A stretch of DNA of 64,000 nt from Galbitalea sp. SE-J8. Lineage in GTDB: Bacteria; Actinomycetota; Actinomycetes; Actinomycetales; Microbacteriaceae. Positions within the stretch are counted from its first letter, which is position 1, and each line of letters begins with the position of its first letter. Both the position numbers and the translations under genes were made by a program. Below the pieces are notes generated by a model. The model was not told the DNA's origin, searched no databases, and saw nothing but the letters and a program-made list of their open reading frames with translations. Positions 1 through 11,283 of this stretch are shown one piece after another. The stretch covers positions 22,551-86,550 of the forward strand of contig NZ_JAUASV010000015.1 of NCBI RefSeq assembly GCF_030345695.1, in the 5' to 3' direction.

Positions 1-258
1 CCGGTCACGCTCACCCTCCGACTGCTCATGAACATGGTCGCGGGCCACCTGCTGCTCGTGCTGTGCTGGTCGGCGAGCTGGTTCTTCCTGTTCGGCCTGC
101 TGCCGCACGGCGACTTCATCGGCCTGCTCGGCGCCGGAACCGTCGCGTTCGGCTTCGCGTTCACGCTGTTCGAGATCCTCGTCGCCGCCCTGCAGGCCTA
201 CGTCTTCGCCTTCCTCGCCGCCGTCTACATCCAGCTCGCGCTCGCGGACGAGCACTGA
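1..258 (+). CDS. atpB: ATP synthase Fo subunit a, C-terminal part (truncated by window start)
   Basis: Only the last 85 codons are present; the frame is open to the window edge, so the start lies upstream. Subunit a forms the proton half-channels beside the c-ring in the membrane. The segment LTLRLLMNMVAGH near the edge matches the family motif that carries the essential channel arginine (codon at 19-21), and two hydrophobic helices follow before the stop. The residue normally seen as Gly in RLxGN is Met here. It is the first visible gene of an atp operon, with atpE starting 49 bases downstream. Identification is secure from motif and context, although most of the protein is out of view. Confidence 0.95.
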   Translation, partial: PVTLTLRLLMNMVAGHLLLVLCWSASWFFLFGLLPHGDFIGLLGAGTVAFGFAFTLFEILVAALQAYVFAFLAAVYIQLALADEH

Positions 259-531
<273 letters not shown>

Positions 532-548
532 TCCCCGCCCACCACTGA

Positions 549-1123
<575 letters not shown>

Positions 1124-1124
<1 letters not shown>

Positions 1125-1915
1125 TGGGTTCCGCGACGACACAGGCGCGGTCGGCGACGCTCGCCGCCCTCGCGGCGGCCGGCGACGCCGACCTCGCGAC
1201 GGGCGAGCAGATCCTCGAGATCGGACGGGTCATCGGCGACTCCGCCCAGCTGCAGGGCGTGCTGACCGATCCGTCGATCGCGGCCGGCGAGAAGTCGGCG
1301 CTCGTCGACCGCCTGTTCGGCGCCACGACGGCGACGGCTCGCGCCGTGGTCTCCGCGGCCGTGTCGAGCGGATGGTCGGACTCCGACGATCTGCTCGCGG
1401 GCCTGGAGGAGGCCGGCATCCGTGCCCTCGCGGCATCGGCGCCCGACACCGCCTCGGTCGACGCCGAGCTGTTCGCGTTCGAGGCTGCGGTCGCCTCCGA
1501 TCAGGAGCTCGAGCTCGCGATCTCCGCGAAGCTCGGCTCCTCCGACGGCAAGGCGTCGCTCGTGAGCGCGCTCGTGTCGGGCAAGGCCTCGCCGCAGACG
1601 ATCGCGATCCTCGAGCAGCTCGTGCGCCAGCCGCGCGGTCGCCGCATCGGCACGCTCATCGCGGATGCCACGCGCATCGTCGCCGAGCAGTCCGGCACGA
1701 CGCTCGCCATCGTCACGACCGCGACCGCGCTGTCCGCCGCGCAGCTGGACCGGCTCGCCGCGGCGCTCACCGCGTCCGCCGGCCGCACCGTGCGCATCAA
1801 CCCCGTGGTCGACCCCGCGGTCGTCGGCGGGGTGCGCGTGCGCATCGGCGACGACGTCATCGACGGAACCGTCGCATCCAAGCTCTCCGACCTCAAGCTG
1901 CAGCTCGCACGCTGA
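1124..1915 (+). CDS. atpH: ATP synthase F1 subunit delta
   Basis: This 263-residue alanine-rich protein sits in the atpH position. The conserved C-terminal pattern ending in [16 protein letters not shown] and KLSDLKLQL is typical of the OSCP/delta family that links the stator to F1. It is longer than the about 177-residue E. coli protein, as is usual in actinobacteria. The ATG overlaps the atpF stop by one base. Confidence 0.96.
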
Positions 1916-1949
1916 GGCCGCGAACATCACGAAACCAAGGAACAGGACA

Positions 1950-3581
1950 ATGGCAGATCTGACCATCAGCCCCGACGAGATCCGCGACGCGCTCAAGGAC
2001 TTCGTCAAGGCGTACGAGCCCGGTTCGGCCTCGGCGACCGAGGTCGGCCACGTCTCGGACGCCGGTGACGGCATCGCGCACGTCGTCGGTCTCCCGAGCG
2101 TCATGGCCAACGAGCTGCTGCGCTTCGAGGACGGCACGCTCGGCCTCGCGCTCAACCTCGACGAGGACGAGATCGGCGTCGTCGTGCTCGGCGACTTCAC
2201 CGGTGTCGAGGAGGGCCAGGAGGTCACCCGCACGGGCGAGGTGCTCAGCGTGCCCGTCGGCGACGGCTACCTCGGCCGCGTCGTCGACCCGCTCGGCAAC
2301 CCGATCGACGGTCTCGGCGAGATCGCGACCGAGGGGCGCCGCGCGCTCGAGCTGCAGGCGCCCGGGGTGATGCAGCGCAAGAGCGTGCACGAGCCGCTCC
2401 AGACCGGCATCAAGGCGATCGACGCGATGATCCCCGTCGGCCGCGGCCAGCGCCAGCTCATCATCGGCGACCGCCAGACCGGCAAGACGGCCATCGCGAT
2501 CGACACGATCATCAACCAGCGGGCCAACTGGGAGACCGGCGACCCGACGAAGCAGGTGCGCTGCATCTACGTCGCGATCGGACAGAAGGGCTCGACGATC
2601 GCATCCGTCAAGGGTGCGCTCGAGGACGCCGGCGCGCTCGAGTACACGACGATCGTCGCGGCCCCCGCCTCGGATGCCGCGGGCTTCAAGTACCTCGCGC
2701 CCTACACCGGCTCCGCCATCGGCCAGCACTGGATGTACGGCGGCAAGCACGTGCTCATCGTCTTCGACGACCTGTCGAAGCAGGCCGAGGCCTACCGCGC
2801 CGTCTCGCTGCTGCTGCGCCGCCCGCCGGGCCGCGAGGCCTACCCCGGCGACGTGTTCTACCTGCACTCCCGGCTGCTCGAGCGCTGCGCGAAGCTCTCC
2901 GACGAGCTCGGCGCGGGCTCGATGACGGGCCTGCCGATCATCGAGACGAAGGCGAACGACGTCTCGGCGTACATCCCGACGAACGTCATCTCGATCACCG
3001 ACGGCCAGATCTTCCTGCAGTCCGACCTGTTCAACGCCAACCAGCGTCCCGCGGTCGACGTCGGCATCTCGGTGTCCCGCGTCGGCGGCGACGCCCAGGT
3101 GAAGAGCATCAAGAAGGTCTCCGGCACGCTCAAGCTCGAGCTCGCGCAGTACCGCTCGCTCGAGGCGTTCGCGATGTTCGCATCCGACCTCGACGCGGCG
3201 TCGCGCCGCCAGCTCGCGCGGGGCGCGCGCCTCACCGAGCTGCTGCGCCAGCCGCAGTACTCGCCGTTCCCGGTGGAGAAGCAGGTCGTGTCGATCTGGG
3301 CCGGCACGAACGGCAAGATCGACGAGGTGCCCGTCGAGGACGTGCTGCGCTGGGAGTCCGAGCTGCACGACTACCTCGCGCGCAACACCGAGGTGCTCGA
3401 GACGCTGCGCGAGACCAACGTGCTCGACGACGACACCACCGCCGCGCTCGCGGCCGCCGTCGACCGGTTCAACCTCGAGTTCCAGACCACGGCCGCCGCA
3501 TCCGGTGCCGGCACGGAGCAGTTCGAGAACCTGGCCGACGACGAGATCAACCAGGCGCAGATCGTCAAGGGCAAGCGCTGA
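1950..3581 (+). CDS. atpA: ATP synthase F1 subunit alpha
   Basis: This 543-residue protein is the non-catalytic nucleotide-binding subunit. The Walker A motif GDRQTGKT ends with Lys179/Thr180, and the family hallmark [31 protein letters not shown] region is intact around residues 325-350. The ATG at 1950 follows a purine-rich site (AAGGAACAGGA). The frame stays open further upstream into atpH, but this start gives the conserved N-terminus [19 protein letters not shown]. It is slightly longer than the E. coli subunit (513) because of a C-terminal extension. Confidence 0.98.
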   Translation: MADLTISPDEIRDALKDFVKAYEPGSASATEVGHVSDAGDGIAHVVGLPSVMANELLRFEDGTLGLALNLDEDEIGVVVLGDFTGVEEGQEVTRTGEVLSVPVGDGYLGRVVDPLGNPIDGLGEIATEGRRALELQAPGVMQRKSVHEPLQTGIKAIDAMIPVGRGQRQLIIGDRQTGKTAIAIDTIINQRANWETGDPTKQVRCIYVAIGQKGSTIASVKGALEDAGALEYTTIVAAPASDAAGFKYLAPYTGSAIGQHWMYGGKHVLIVFDDLSKQAEAYRAVSLLLRRPPGREAYPGDVFYLHSRLLERCAKLSDELGAGSMTGLPIIETKANDVSAYIPTNVISITDGQIFLQSDLFNANQRPAVDVGISVSRVGGDAQVKSIKKVSGTLKLELAQYRSLEAFAMFASDLDAASRRQLARGARLTELLRQPQYSPFPVEKQVVSIWAGTNGKIDEVPVEDVLRWESELHDYLARNTEVLETLRETNVLDDDTTAALAAAVDRFNLEFQTTAAASGAGTEQFENLADDEINQAQIVKGKR

Positions 3582-3625
3582 ACGCGCTGCCCGGTCGTTC
3601 GACGAGCATCAGCTAAGAGGAATCC

Positions 3626-4525
3626 ATGGGAGCTCAACTCCGGGTCTATCGCCAGAAGATCCGTGGCGCGCAGACCACGAAGAAGATCACGCGCGCCATG
3701 GAGCTCATCTCGGCGTCGCGCATCCAGAAGGCGATGCAGCGCGTTCAGGCGTCCACCCCGTACGCGCGCGCCGTGACACGCGCCGTGTCGGCGGTCGCCA
3801 CCTACTCGAACGTCGAGCACGTGCTGACCACCGAGGCCGAGAACCCGACGCGCGCCGCCATCGTGCTGTTCACGTCGGACCGCGGCCTCGCGGGCCCGTT
3901 CAACTCGCAGGTGATCCGCGAGGCGAGCGAGCTGCGCACGCGGCTCGAGGGCGAGGGCAAGACGGTCGTGCACTACCTGGTCGGCCGAAAGGCCGTCGGG
4001 TACTTCGCGTTCCGGCGGCGCCCCTTCGAGCGGGAGTGGATCGGCGAGACCGACAACCCGACGATCGCGACCGCGCACGAGATCGCCGAGGCGATCGTCG
4101 GCCGGTTCGTGCAGCCGACGGATGAGGGCGGCGTCGACGAGATCCACATCGTCTACAACCGCTTCGTGTCGATGCTCACCCAGGAGCCCGAGACGGTGCG
4201 CCTGCTGCCGCTCGAGGTCGTCGAGGGGGTCGCCGACGACACGGATGCCGGACCGTTCCCGCTGTACGAGTTCGAGCCCGAGGTCGCCGACGTGCTCGAC
4301 GCGCTCCTGCCGGTCTACATCGAGAGCCGGCTCTACAACGCCATGCTGCAGTCGTCGGCCGCGAAGCACGCCGCGACGCAGAAGGCGATGAAGTCCGCGA
4401 GCGACAACGCCGACAAGCTCATCCGCGACTACACCCGCCTCGCCAACAACGCCCGCCAGTCCGAGATCACGCAGCAGATCTCCGAGATCGTCGGCGGCGC
4501 CGACGCACTCTCCTCGGCGAAGTAA
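3626..4525 (+). CDS. atpG: ATP synthase F1 subunit gamma
   Basis: This 299-residue protein is the rotor shaft. The N-terminus (GAQLRVYRQKIRGAQTTKKITRAMELIS) and the C-terminal helix (ANNARQSEITQQISEIVGGADAL) are the conserved antiparallel coiled-coil halves that enter the alpha/beta hexamer. SDRGLAGPFNS is also conserved. A ribosome binding site (AGAGGAA) lies just before the ATG. It has the normal place in the operon, between atpA and atpD. Confidence 0.98.
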   Translation: MGAQLRVYRQKIRGAQTTKKITRAMELISASRIQKAMQRVQASTPYARAVTRAVSAVATYSNVEHVLTTEAENPTRAAIVLFTSDRGLAGPFNSQVIREASELRTRLEGEGKTVVHYLVGRKAVGYFAFRRRPFEREWIGETDNPTIATAHEIAEAIVGRFVQPTDEGGVDEIHIVYNRFVSMLTQEPETVRLLPLEVVEGVADDTDAGPFPLYEFEPEVADVLDALLPVYIESRLYNAMLQSSAAKHAATQKAMKSASDNADKLIRDYTRLANNARQSEITQQISEIVGGADALSSAK

Positions 4526-6037
<1,512 letters not shown>

Positions 6038-6039
6038 TC

Positions 6040-6300
6040 ATGGCCGACCTTCAGGTCAGCGTCGTCTCCGCCGACGCCGAGGTCTGGACGGGCGCGGCCC
6101 GCCAGATCGTCGCGCGCACGACGGAGGGCGAGATCGGCATCCTGCCCGGGCACGAGCCGATCCTCGCGGTCCTCGCCGCGGGCGAGGTGCGCGTCACGAC
6201 GACCGCGGGCCAGGTCGTGGCCGCGAACGCCGAGGACGGCTTCCTCTCCGTCGACCACGACGTCGTCGCGATCGTCGCGCGCAACGCGGCCCTCGTCTGA
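6040..6300 (+). CDS. atpC: ATP synthase F1 subunit epsilon
   Basis: This 86-residue protein matches the N-terminal beta-sandwich of epsilon (LQVSVVSADAEVWTGAARQIVARTTEGEIGILPGHEPILAVL). The usual C-terminal helical hairpin is absent, a short form common in actinobacteria. The ATG at 6040 is chosen because translation from an earlier in-frame ATG would overlap atpD and add unconserved residues. It closes the operon and is followed by a terminator-like hairpin. Confidence 0.95.
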   Translation: MADLQVSVVSADAEVWTGAARQIVARTTEGEIGILPGHEPILAVLAAGEVRVTTTAGQVVAANAEDGFLSVDHDVVAIVARNAALV

Positions 6301-6319
6301 GCGCCGCACCGTCTTCCGT

Positions 6320-6360
6320 GCCGATCGCGGGCGGGCCCGGCCGGGCTCCCCGCGATCGGC
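6320..6360 (+). terminator. Terminator-like hairpin after the atp operon
   Basis: A perfect 12-base inverted repeat (6320-6331 GCCGATCGCGGG pairs with 6349-6360) encloses a 17-base GC-rich loop and starts 19 bases after the atpC stop. No T-run follows, which is typical of high-GC terminators. Confidence 0.7.
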
Positions 6361-6394
6361 GTCTCGCCACCGTCCCGACCCCGAGGAGCGCAGC

Positions 6395-6916
6395 GTGCTG
6401 ATCGCGATGGCGGGCCTGCCCGGATCGGGCAAGTCGACGATCGCCGACGAGGTGGGCCGCGTGCTCGGCCTCGCCGTGATCTCCGTCGACCCGATCGAGT
6501 CGGCGATCCTGTCGGCGGGCATCGACGCCGACGAGCCGACCGGTCTCGCGGCCTACCTCGTCGCCGAGAAGCTCGCCGAGTCGATCCTGCGCTCGGGTCA
6601 GAGCGTCATCGTCGACGCGGTGAACGCCGTGGATGCGGCGCGCGAGCAGTGGGTCGGCCTCGCGGCACGTCGCGGCACGACGCTGCGGTTCGTCGAGGTG
6701 GTCTGCTCCGACGCCCGCGTGCACCGCGAGCGCCTCGAGGCGAGGGACCGCCGACTGCCGCACATCGCCGAGCCGCAGTGGCACCAGGTCGAGCAGAGCC
6801 TCGACGAGTACGGCGAGTGGACCGGTGCGAGCGCCCGGGCCGAGCGCGTGCGGGTCGACTCGATCGAGCCGATCGCGCACAGCGTCGAACGCACGCTCGC
6901 CTTCCTGCGCGGCTGA
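6395..6916 (+). CDS. P-loop kinase-like ATP-binding protein (zeta-toxin/gluconate-kinase fold)
   Basis: This 173-residue protein starts with a P-loop, AGLPGSGKST, at residues 5-14. An ISVDPIE acidic strand and a SVIVDAVNAVDAAREQW segment follow, as in the small AAA_33/zeta-toxin-like kinases that phosphorylate small molecules. ERLEARDRRLPH resembles the LID-type arginine region. The substrate cannot be told from sequence. The start is GTG with GAGGAG upstream. Its stop overlaps the ATG of yaaA by one base, so the two are co-transcribed. No antitoxin-like partner lies beside it, so a toxin role is not supported. Confidence 0.75.
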   Translation: MLIAMAGLPGSGKSTIADEVGRVLGLAVISVDPIESAILSAGIDADEPTGLAAYLVAEKLAESILRSGQSVIVDAVNAVDAAREQWVGLAARRGTTLRFVEVVCSDARVHRERLEARDRRLPHIAEPQWHQVEQSLDEYGEWTGASARAERVRVDSIEPIAHSVERTLAFLRG

Positions 6917-7662
6917 TGCGGCTGCTGCTGCCGCCGTCCGAGACGAAGCGCGACGGCGGCGATCCGGGGCGCCCGCTCGACCTCGCCGCGCTCGCGTTCC
7001 CGGGGCTCGCACCGCAGCGCCGCGCGGCGATCGCGGCCCTCGAGCAGCTCTCGGGCTCGACGGATGCCGCGCTCGCCGCGCTGCGGATCTCGCCCCGCCA
7101 GAGCGCCGAGGTCGCCCGGAACCGCGTCGTCCGCACGGCCGCCACGATGCCCGCCGTGGACCGATTCACGGGCGTGCTGTTCGAGGCGCTCGACGCTCCC
7201 GCGCTGCCCGAGCCCGCCCGCGCCTGGCTCGGGGACTCGGTGCTCGTGCACTCGGCGCTGTTCGGCCTCGTGGGCGCGCTCGACCGGCTGCCCGCGTACC
7301 GGCTCTCGCACGACTCGCGGCTGCCCGGCATTCCGCTCAAGCGGCACTGGTCCGCCGCCATCACGGACGCGCTCGCGTCGACCGAGGGCCTCGTCGTCGA
7401 CCTGCGATCGCACGCCTACGCCGCGCTCGGGCCGCTGCCCGACGACGACCGGTTCGTCACGGTGCGCGTCGTCACCGAGACCGCGGACGGGCTGCGCCGG
7501 CCGCTCAACCACTTCAACAAGAAGGGCAAGGGCGAGCTCGTGCGCGCGCTCGGCGTCGCCGGGATCGAGGCGACGGATGCCGGCGCCCTCGTGCGCGCGG
7601 CGCGAGCCCTCGGCATCCGTCTCGAGCGATCCGCCCGGCGCGAGCTCGCGCTCGTCGTCTGA
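6916..7662 (+). CDS. yaaA: YaaA/UPF0246 family protein (peroxide stress)
   Basis: This 248-residue protein matches the YaaA (DUF328) family: MRLLLPPSETK at the N-terminus, VHSALFGLVGALDRLPAYRLSHD in the middle, and NHFNKKGKGELVRAL near the C-terminus. In E. coli YaaA lowers intracellular free iron during hydrogen-peroxide stress and binds DNA; that role is family knowledge and is not shown here. It is translationally coupled to the upstream P-loop gene through TGATG. It converges on the mannosyltransferase gene only 10 bases away. Confidence 0.88.
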   Translation: MRLLLPPSETKRDGGDPGRPLDLAALAFPGLAPQRRAAIAALEQLSGSTDAALAALRISPRQSAEVARNRVVRTAATMPAVDRFTGVLFEALDAPALPEPARAWLGDSVLVHSALFGLVGALDRLPAYRLSHDSRLPGIPLKRHWSAAITDALASTEGLVVDLRSHAYAALGPLPDDDRFVTVRVVTETADGLRRPLNHFNKKGKGELVRALGVAGIEATDAGALVRAARALGIRLERSARRELALVV

Positions 7663-7672
7663 CGCGGGGGAC

Positions 7673-8872
7673 TCAGGGGAACGAGCCGAACCAGAGCGCG
7701 GCGACCGCGGGGATCTGCAGGGCGCACAGCGCGACGACGACCGCGACGCGGCCGCGAGCGGTGCCGGGCCGCAGGCGCCGGTCGGCGAGCGCGGGCGCCA
7801 TCGGCAGCAGCAGCCGGACCGTGCTCTGCTGCGGCAGGAACACGGCGACGAGGTACAGCGCGTACGACACGACGAAGGCGCGGGAGGCGAGCGCGATGCG
7901 TCCCCGCGCGAGGGCGACGAGCACGGCGCCGGCGGCCAGGAGCACGACGGCGACGAGCGCGATCCCGCCGACCCCGAGGTAGCGATACGCGAGCACGAAC
8001 CACGGCGTGAGCGGCAGGAAGCCGGCGTCGTCGCCGAGCAGCGGCCGCCAGAACGCCGTCTCGGTCGCGAGGTAGGCGTTCCGATCGCCCGTCACGACCG
8101 CGGCGATCACGGGCCACGCGAGCCCCGCGAGCCCGATGGCGGTCGCGGAGATCGCGGCACGGGCGACCTCGCCGGCGCGGATGTCGCGGGCGCGCACGCG
8201 CACGACGACGACGATCGCGACGGCGAGCGCCAGGGCGAGGGCACCCGGTCGCGTCGCTGCGGCCGCCACGCCGAGCACGCCGACGAGCGCGTAGCGCCGA
8301 TCGTGCAGCGCGACGAGCGCCCCGAGCGCGAGCGCGAGGAACAGGCTCTCCGCGTACGCGACCTGCAGCACGAACGTGAGCGGCGCCGCGCACAGCAGCA
8401 CGACGGCCCAGCGCGGGGAGCCGTCGCCGCGCCGTGCCAGCCGCGCGAGCAGCACAACGGCGATCGCGCCCGCGACCACCGAGACCGCGGGTGCGAGCAC
8501 CGCGAACCCGAGCCCCGTGACGCGCATGAGCGCGGCGACGAGCGCGGGGTAGAGCGGCAGGAACGCCCACGGGTTCGAGCTCACGCGGCCCTCGGCGTCG
8601 TGCGGCAGCGGCACCGGATAGCCGTGCCGGGCGATGCTGCGGTACGCGGAGCCGTCCCACGACCACAGGAAGTTCGCGAACGACTGCGGGTCGCGGTGGC
8701 TCGCGAACGTCCAGCCGTTCGCCGTCGCGAGCGCGAACACGCCCGCGAGCACGGCCGTCGTGTAGACCCGCGAGGCGAGGTAGACGAGCAGGGCGGATGC
8801 GGCGTCCGACCCGGCGATCGCGGTGCGCGCTCGGCGGAGGACGTCGTTCGGGCGCACGCCCCATCTCACCAC
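7673..8872 (-). CDS. Integral-membrane mannosyltransferase (PIG-V-like, GT-C fold)
   Basis: This 399-residue protein has about ten hydrophobic helices. The N-terminal loop motif FLWSWDGSAYRSIARHGYP, with the acidic residue just after the first helix, and SNPWAFLPLYP are typical of PIG-V/GT-C glycosyltransferases. These take mannose from polyprenyl-phosphate donors on the outer face of the membrane. The acceptor is unknown; cell-wall lipoglycan or a glycoprotein would fit. It lies 31 bases downstream of tag on the same strand and may be co-transcribed with it. The start is GTG. Confidence 0.8.
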   Translation of the reverse strand: MVRWGVRPNDVLRRARTAIAGSDAASALLVYLASRVYTTAVLAGVFALATANGWTFASHRDPQSFANFLWSWDGSAYRSIARHGYPVPLPHDAEGRVSSNPWAFLPLYPALVAALMRVTGLGFAVLAPAVSVVAGAIAVVLLARLARRGDGSPRWAVVLLCAAPLTFVLQVAYAESLFLALALGALVALHDRRYALVGVLGVAAAATRPGALALALAVAIVVVVRVRARDIRAGEVARAAISATAIGLAGLAWPVIAAVVTGDRNAYLATETAFWRPLLGDDAGFLPLTPWFVLAYRYLGVGGIALVAVVLLAAGAVLVALARGRIALASRAFVVSYALYLVAVFLPQQSTVRLLLPMAPALADRRLRPGTARGRVAVVVALCALQIPAVAALWFGSFP

Positions 8873-8903
8873 GGGCGTGCTCGCCCCGGGCGCGGTCGGT
8901 GCC

Positions 8904-9497
8904 TCAGCGCGCGGCGGCGCGCCAGCATCCCGCGACGTGATCGTCGACCATGCCCGCGGACTGCATGAGCGCGTACATCGTCGTCGCGCCGACGAAACGG
9001 AATCCGCGGCGCTTGAGCTCCTTGCTCATCGCGGCGGACTCCGGCGTGACCGCCGGCACCTCGGCGAACGACGCGGGCGGCTCGTGGTGCGGCGGGGCGA
9101 ACGACCACATCAGCCGGTCGAGCGCGCCGGGATCGTCGGCCACGAGCGCGCGCACGACGCGCGCGTTGCCGATCGTGGCCTCGATCTTGGCGCGGTTGCG
9201 GATGATGCCGGCGTCGAGCATGAGCGCGTCGGCGTCCGTCGGGGTGAGCGCCGCCACGGCGTCGATGTCGAAGCCGCGGAACGCCGTGCGGAACGTCGGA
9301 CGGCGGCGGAGGATCGTGATCCAGGACAGCCCGGCCTGGAAGCCCTCGAGGCTCAGCTTCTCGAACAGCGGGCGGTCGCCGTGCAGCGGCGTGCCCCACT
9401 CCTCGTCGTGGTAGCGCTGGTACTCGGTGTCGGCGCCGGCCCAGCGGCAGCGCGCGCGGCCGTCGGCGCCGACGAGCACGTCGGGGGAGTCGGTCAC
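8904..9497 (-). CDS. tag: DNA-3-methyladenine glycosylase I
   Basis: This 197-residue protein has the Tag signature: CRWAGADTEYQRYHDEEWGTPLHGD near the N-terminus, then FEKLSLEGFQAGLSWITILRRR and FVGATTMYALMQSAGMVDDH. It excises 3-methyladenine and starts base-excision repair. Length is normal for the family. ogt, a direct-reversal alkylation repair gene, lies upstream on the same strand, so this is a small alkylation-repair group. The 95-base gap to ogt is GC-rich with short GGGCGT repeats. Confidence 0.93.
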   Translation of the reverse strand: MTDSPDVLVGADGRARCRWAGADTEYQRYHDEEWGTPLHGDRPLFEKLSLEGFQAGLSWITILRRRPTFRTAFRGFDIDAVAALTPTDADALMLDAGIIRNRAKIEATIGNARVVRALVADDPGALDRLMWSFAPPHHEPPASFAEVPAVTPESAAMSKELKRRGFRFVGATTMYALMQSAGMVDDHVAGCWRAAAR

Positions 9498-9592
9498 GCT
9501 CCGACGCTAGCGTGCGCGGGCGTCGCGGGCGTCGCGGGCGTGATGGGCGTGCACGGCTGCGCGAGGCGCGGACGCTGGCGTGTGCACGGGCG

Positions 9593-10102
9593 TCACCGGT
9601 GCGCGATGCCCTCGAGGTCGAGCAGCCAGGCCTTCGTCGGGATGCCCGCGCCGGCGCTGTAGCCCGTGATGCGTCCGCTCGTCGCGAGCACGCGGTGGCA
9701 GGGCACGAGCAGCGGCACGGGATTCGCGCCGACGGCGCCGCCGACGGCGCGACCCGCGGGACGCCCCGTCGCGACGATGCCGAGCGCGCCGTACGACGCG
9801 ACCTCGCCGTACGGGATCGCGGCGAGCTGCGCCCAGATGCTCTTCTGGAAGGCCGTGCCCTCGAGCCGCACCGGCACGTCGAAGTCGTGCCGGTGGCCGG
9901 CGAAGTACTCGGCGAGCTGCGCGGCGGCGCGCTCGAGCACGGGCGTGGGCCGTTCCGGCTCGGTCTCGAGCGGCAGGCGGCCGTCCTTCTCGATCGTGAG
10001 GGAGGTGACCGCGTCGTCGTCGGCGGTGATCTCGATCCGGCCGATCGGGCTGTCGATGCGGATGAGATGAGCGGGGGCGGCGGGGCTGGCGATCGGGGTC
10101 AT
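9593..10102 (-). CDS. ogt: Methylated-DNA--protein-cysteine methyltransferase
   Basis: This 169-residue protein removes alkyl groups from O6-alkylguanine by suicide transfer to its cysteine. The active-site motif PCHRVL is present, preceded by VGANPVPLLV and followed by GRITGYSAGAGIPTKAWLL. FQKSIWAQLAAIPYGEVASYG is the helix-turn-helix DNA-binding part. No Ada-type N-terminal domain is fused. The ATG at 10102 follows a TACAGT -10 box after 6 bases, so the transcript is probably leaderless. Confidence 0.94.
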   Translation of the reverse strand: MTPIASPAAPAHLIRIDSPIGRIEITADDDAVTSLTIEKDGRLPLETEPERPTPVLERAAAQLAEYFAGHRHDFDVPVRLEGTAFQKSIWAQLAAIPYGEVASYGALGIVATGRPAGRAVGGAVGANPVPLLVPCHRVLATSGRITGYSAGAGIPTKAWLLDLEGIAHR

Positions 10103-10213
10103 GCAGCGACTGTAACGGCGGCCGCGGACGCCCGACTCGCGGGAATCGGACGCGTGGATGGGGCATCCGTTGCTCCGCCGGGGGAGGAGTGGAGCGAGCG
10201 TATCGTCAAGGGC
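10103..10213. promoter_or_regulatory. Divergent promoters of ogt and the aldo/keto reductase, both apparently leaderless
   Basis: On the minus strand TACAGT (10114-10109) ends 6 bases before the ogt ATG. On the plus strand TATCGT (10201-10206) ends 7 bases before the reductase ATG. Neither gene has a clear ribosome binding site. These positions imply that transcription starts at or next to the start codons. Confidence 0.55.
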
Positions 10214-11173
10214 ATGACTCGGATGCGCTACCGCCCGCTCGGACCCAGCGGACTGATGGTCTCGGTGATCGGCCTCGGCTGCAACAACCTCGGACGCGAC
10301 AAGACGCTCACGCAGACGCAGCAGGGCACGGACGCGGTCGTCGGCGCCGCGATCGACGCGGGCATCACGCTGTTCGACACGGCCGACATCTACGGCTCGA
10401 CGCGCGGGCTCAGCGAAGAGCGTCTCGGCGTCGCCCTGAAGGGCAAGCGCGATCGGGTCGTGCTCGCCACGAAGTTCGGCATGGACATGGCGGGCACGAA
10501 CGGACCCGAGTGGGGCGCGCGCGCGAGCCGCCGCTACATCCGGATCGCGGTGGAGGCGAGCCTGCGCCGCCTGCAGACGGACTGGATCGATCTGTACCAG
10601 CTGCACCGTCCGGACGGCATCACGCCCATCGAGGAGACGCTCGCGGCGCTCGACGAGCTCATCGCCGAGGGCAAGATCCGGTACATCGGGCACTCGAACC
10701 TCGACGGGTGGCAGATCGCGGAGGCGGAGTTCACGGCGCGCATCGGCGGGCATCCGCGATTCGTGTCGGCGCAGAACGAGTACAGCCTCATCGAGCGGGG
10801 CGCCGAGCGCGAGGTGCTGCCCGCCGTGAACGCGTACGGGCTCGGGTTCCTGCCGTTCTTCCCGCTGTTCAACGGCGTGTTCACGGGCAAGTTCGGCGGC
10901 GGAGCGCGCCCCGCGGACTCCCGCATCATGCACACCCGCCCCGAGGTGCTCGACCGCGTCGACTGGGATGTCTACGCGCGCTACGAGGCGTTCGCGGCAT
11001 CCCGCGGTCTCACGGTGCTCGAGGCGACGTACGGCTGGCTGCTCGCCCAGCCGGGGCTGACGTCGGTCATCGCGGGGGCGACCCGGCCCGAGCAGGTCGT
11101 GCAGAACGCCGCGTGCGCGGCCGTGTCGCTCGGCGAGGCGGATGTCGCGGAGATCTCCGCCATCTGGTCCTGA
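10214..11173 (+). CDS. Aldo/keto reductase
   Basis: This 319-residue NADPH-dependent oxidoreductase of the AKR superfamily has all four catalytic residues in context: Asp and Tyr in LFDTADIYGS, Lys in VVLATKFG and His in LYQLHRPD. The cofactor-binding C-terminal motif VIAGATRPEQVVQNA is present. The physiological substrate cannot be inferred. The start at 10214 suits the nearby -10 box; a second ATG 9 bases later (MRYRPLG) is the alternative. Downstream are hexamer repeats and a long perfect palindrome. Confidence 0.9.
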   Translation: MTRMRYRPLGPSGLMVSVIGLGCNNLGRDKTLTQTQQGTDAVVGAAIDAGITLFDTADIYGSTRGLSEERLGVALKGKRDRVVLATKFGMDMAGTNGPEWGARASRRYIRIAVEASLRRLQTDWIDLYQLHRPDGITPIEETLAALDELIAEGKIRYIGHSNLDGWQIAEAEFTARIGGHPRFVSAQNEYSLIERGAEREVLPAVNAYGLGFLPFFPLFNGVFTGKFGGGARPADSRIMHTRPEVLDRVDWDVYARYEAFAASRGLTVLEATYGWLLAQPGLTSVIAGATRPEQVVQNAACAAVSLGEADVAEISAIWS

Positions 11174-11211
11174 CCCCCTGCCCCTGCCCGTGCCCGTGCC
11201 CCTGCCCCTGC
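11174..11211 (+). repeat. Short CCCTGC/CCCGTG hexamer tract
   Basis: Six to seven degenerate 6-base units (CCCTGC or CCCGTG) run directly from the reductase stop codon to the left edge of the long palindrome. The tract is non-coding. Confidence 0.7.
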
Positions 11212-11283
11212 CCGTGTGAGGACGTTCTGCGCGTGTGAGGACGGCCCGGGCCGTCCTCACACGCGCAGAACGTCCTCACACGG
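11212..11283. repeat. Perfect 72-bp palindrome between convergent genes
   Basis: The arms 11212-11247 and 11248-11283 are exact reverse complements (36 bases each, no loop). Each arm contains CGTGTGAGGACG twice. The element lies between the convergent aldo/keto reductase and lysE genes and runs 8 bases into lysE, covering its last codons and stop. It could act as a bidirectional terminator, but its perfection and internal duplication look more like a recently copied repeat element. Confidence 0.85.

Noticed and set aside
6395..6916. P-loop gene as a zeta-type toxin
   Set aside because: No epsilon-like antitoxin is adjacent, and the gene is coupled to yaaA; a small-molecule kinase is equally consistent.
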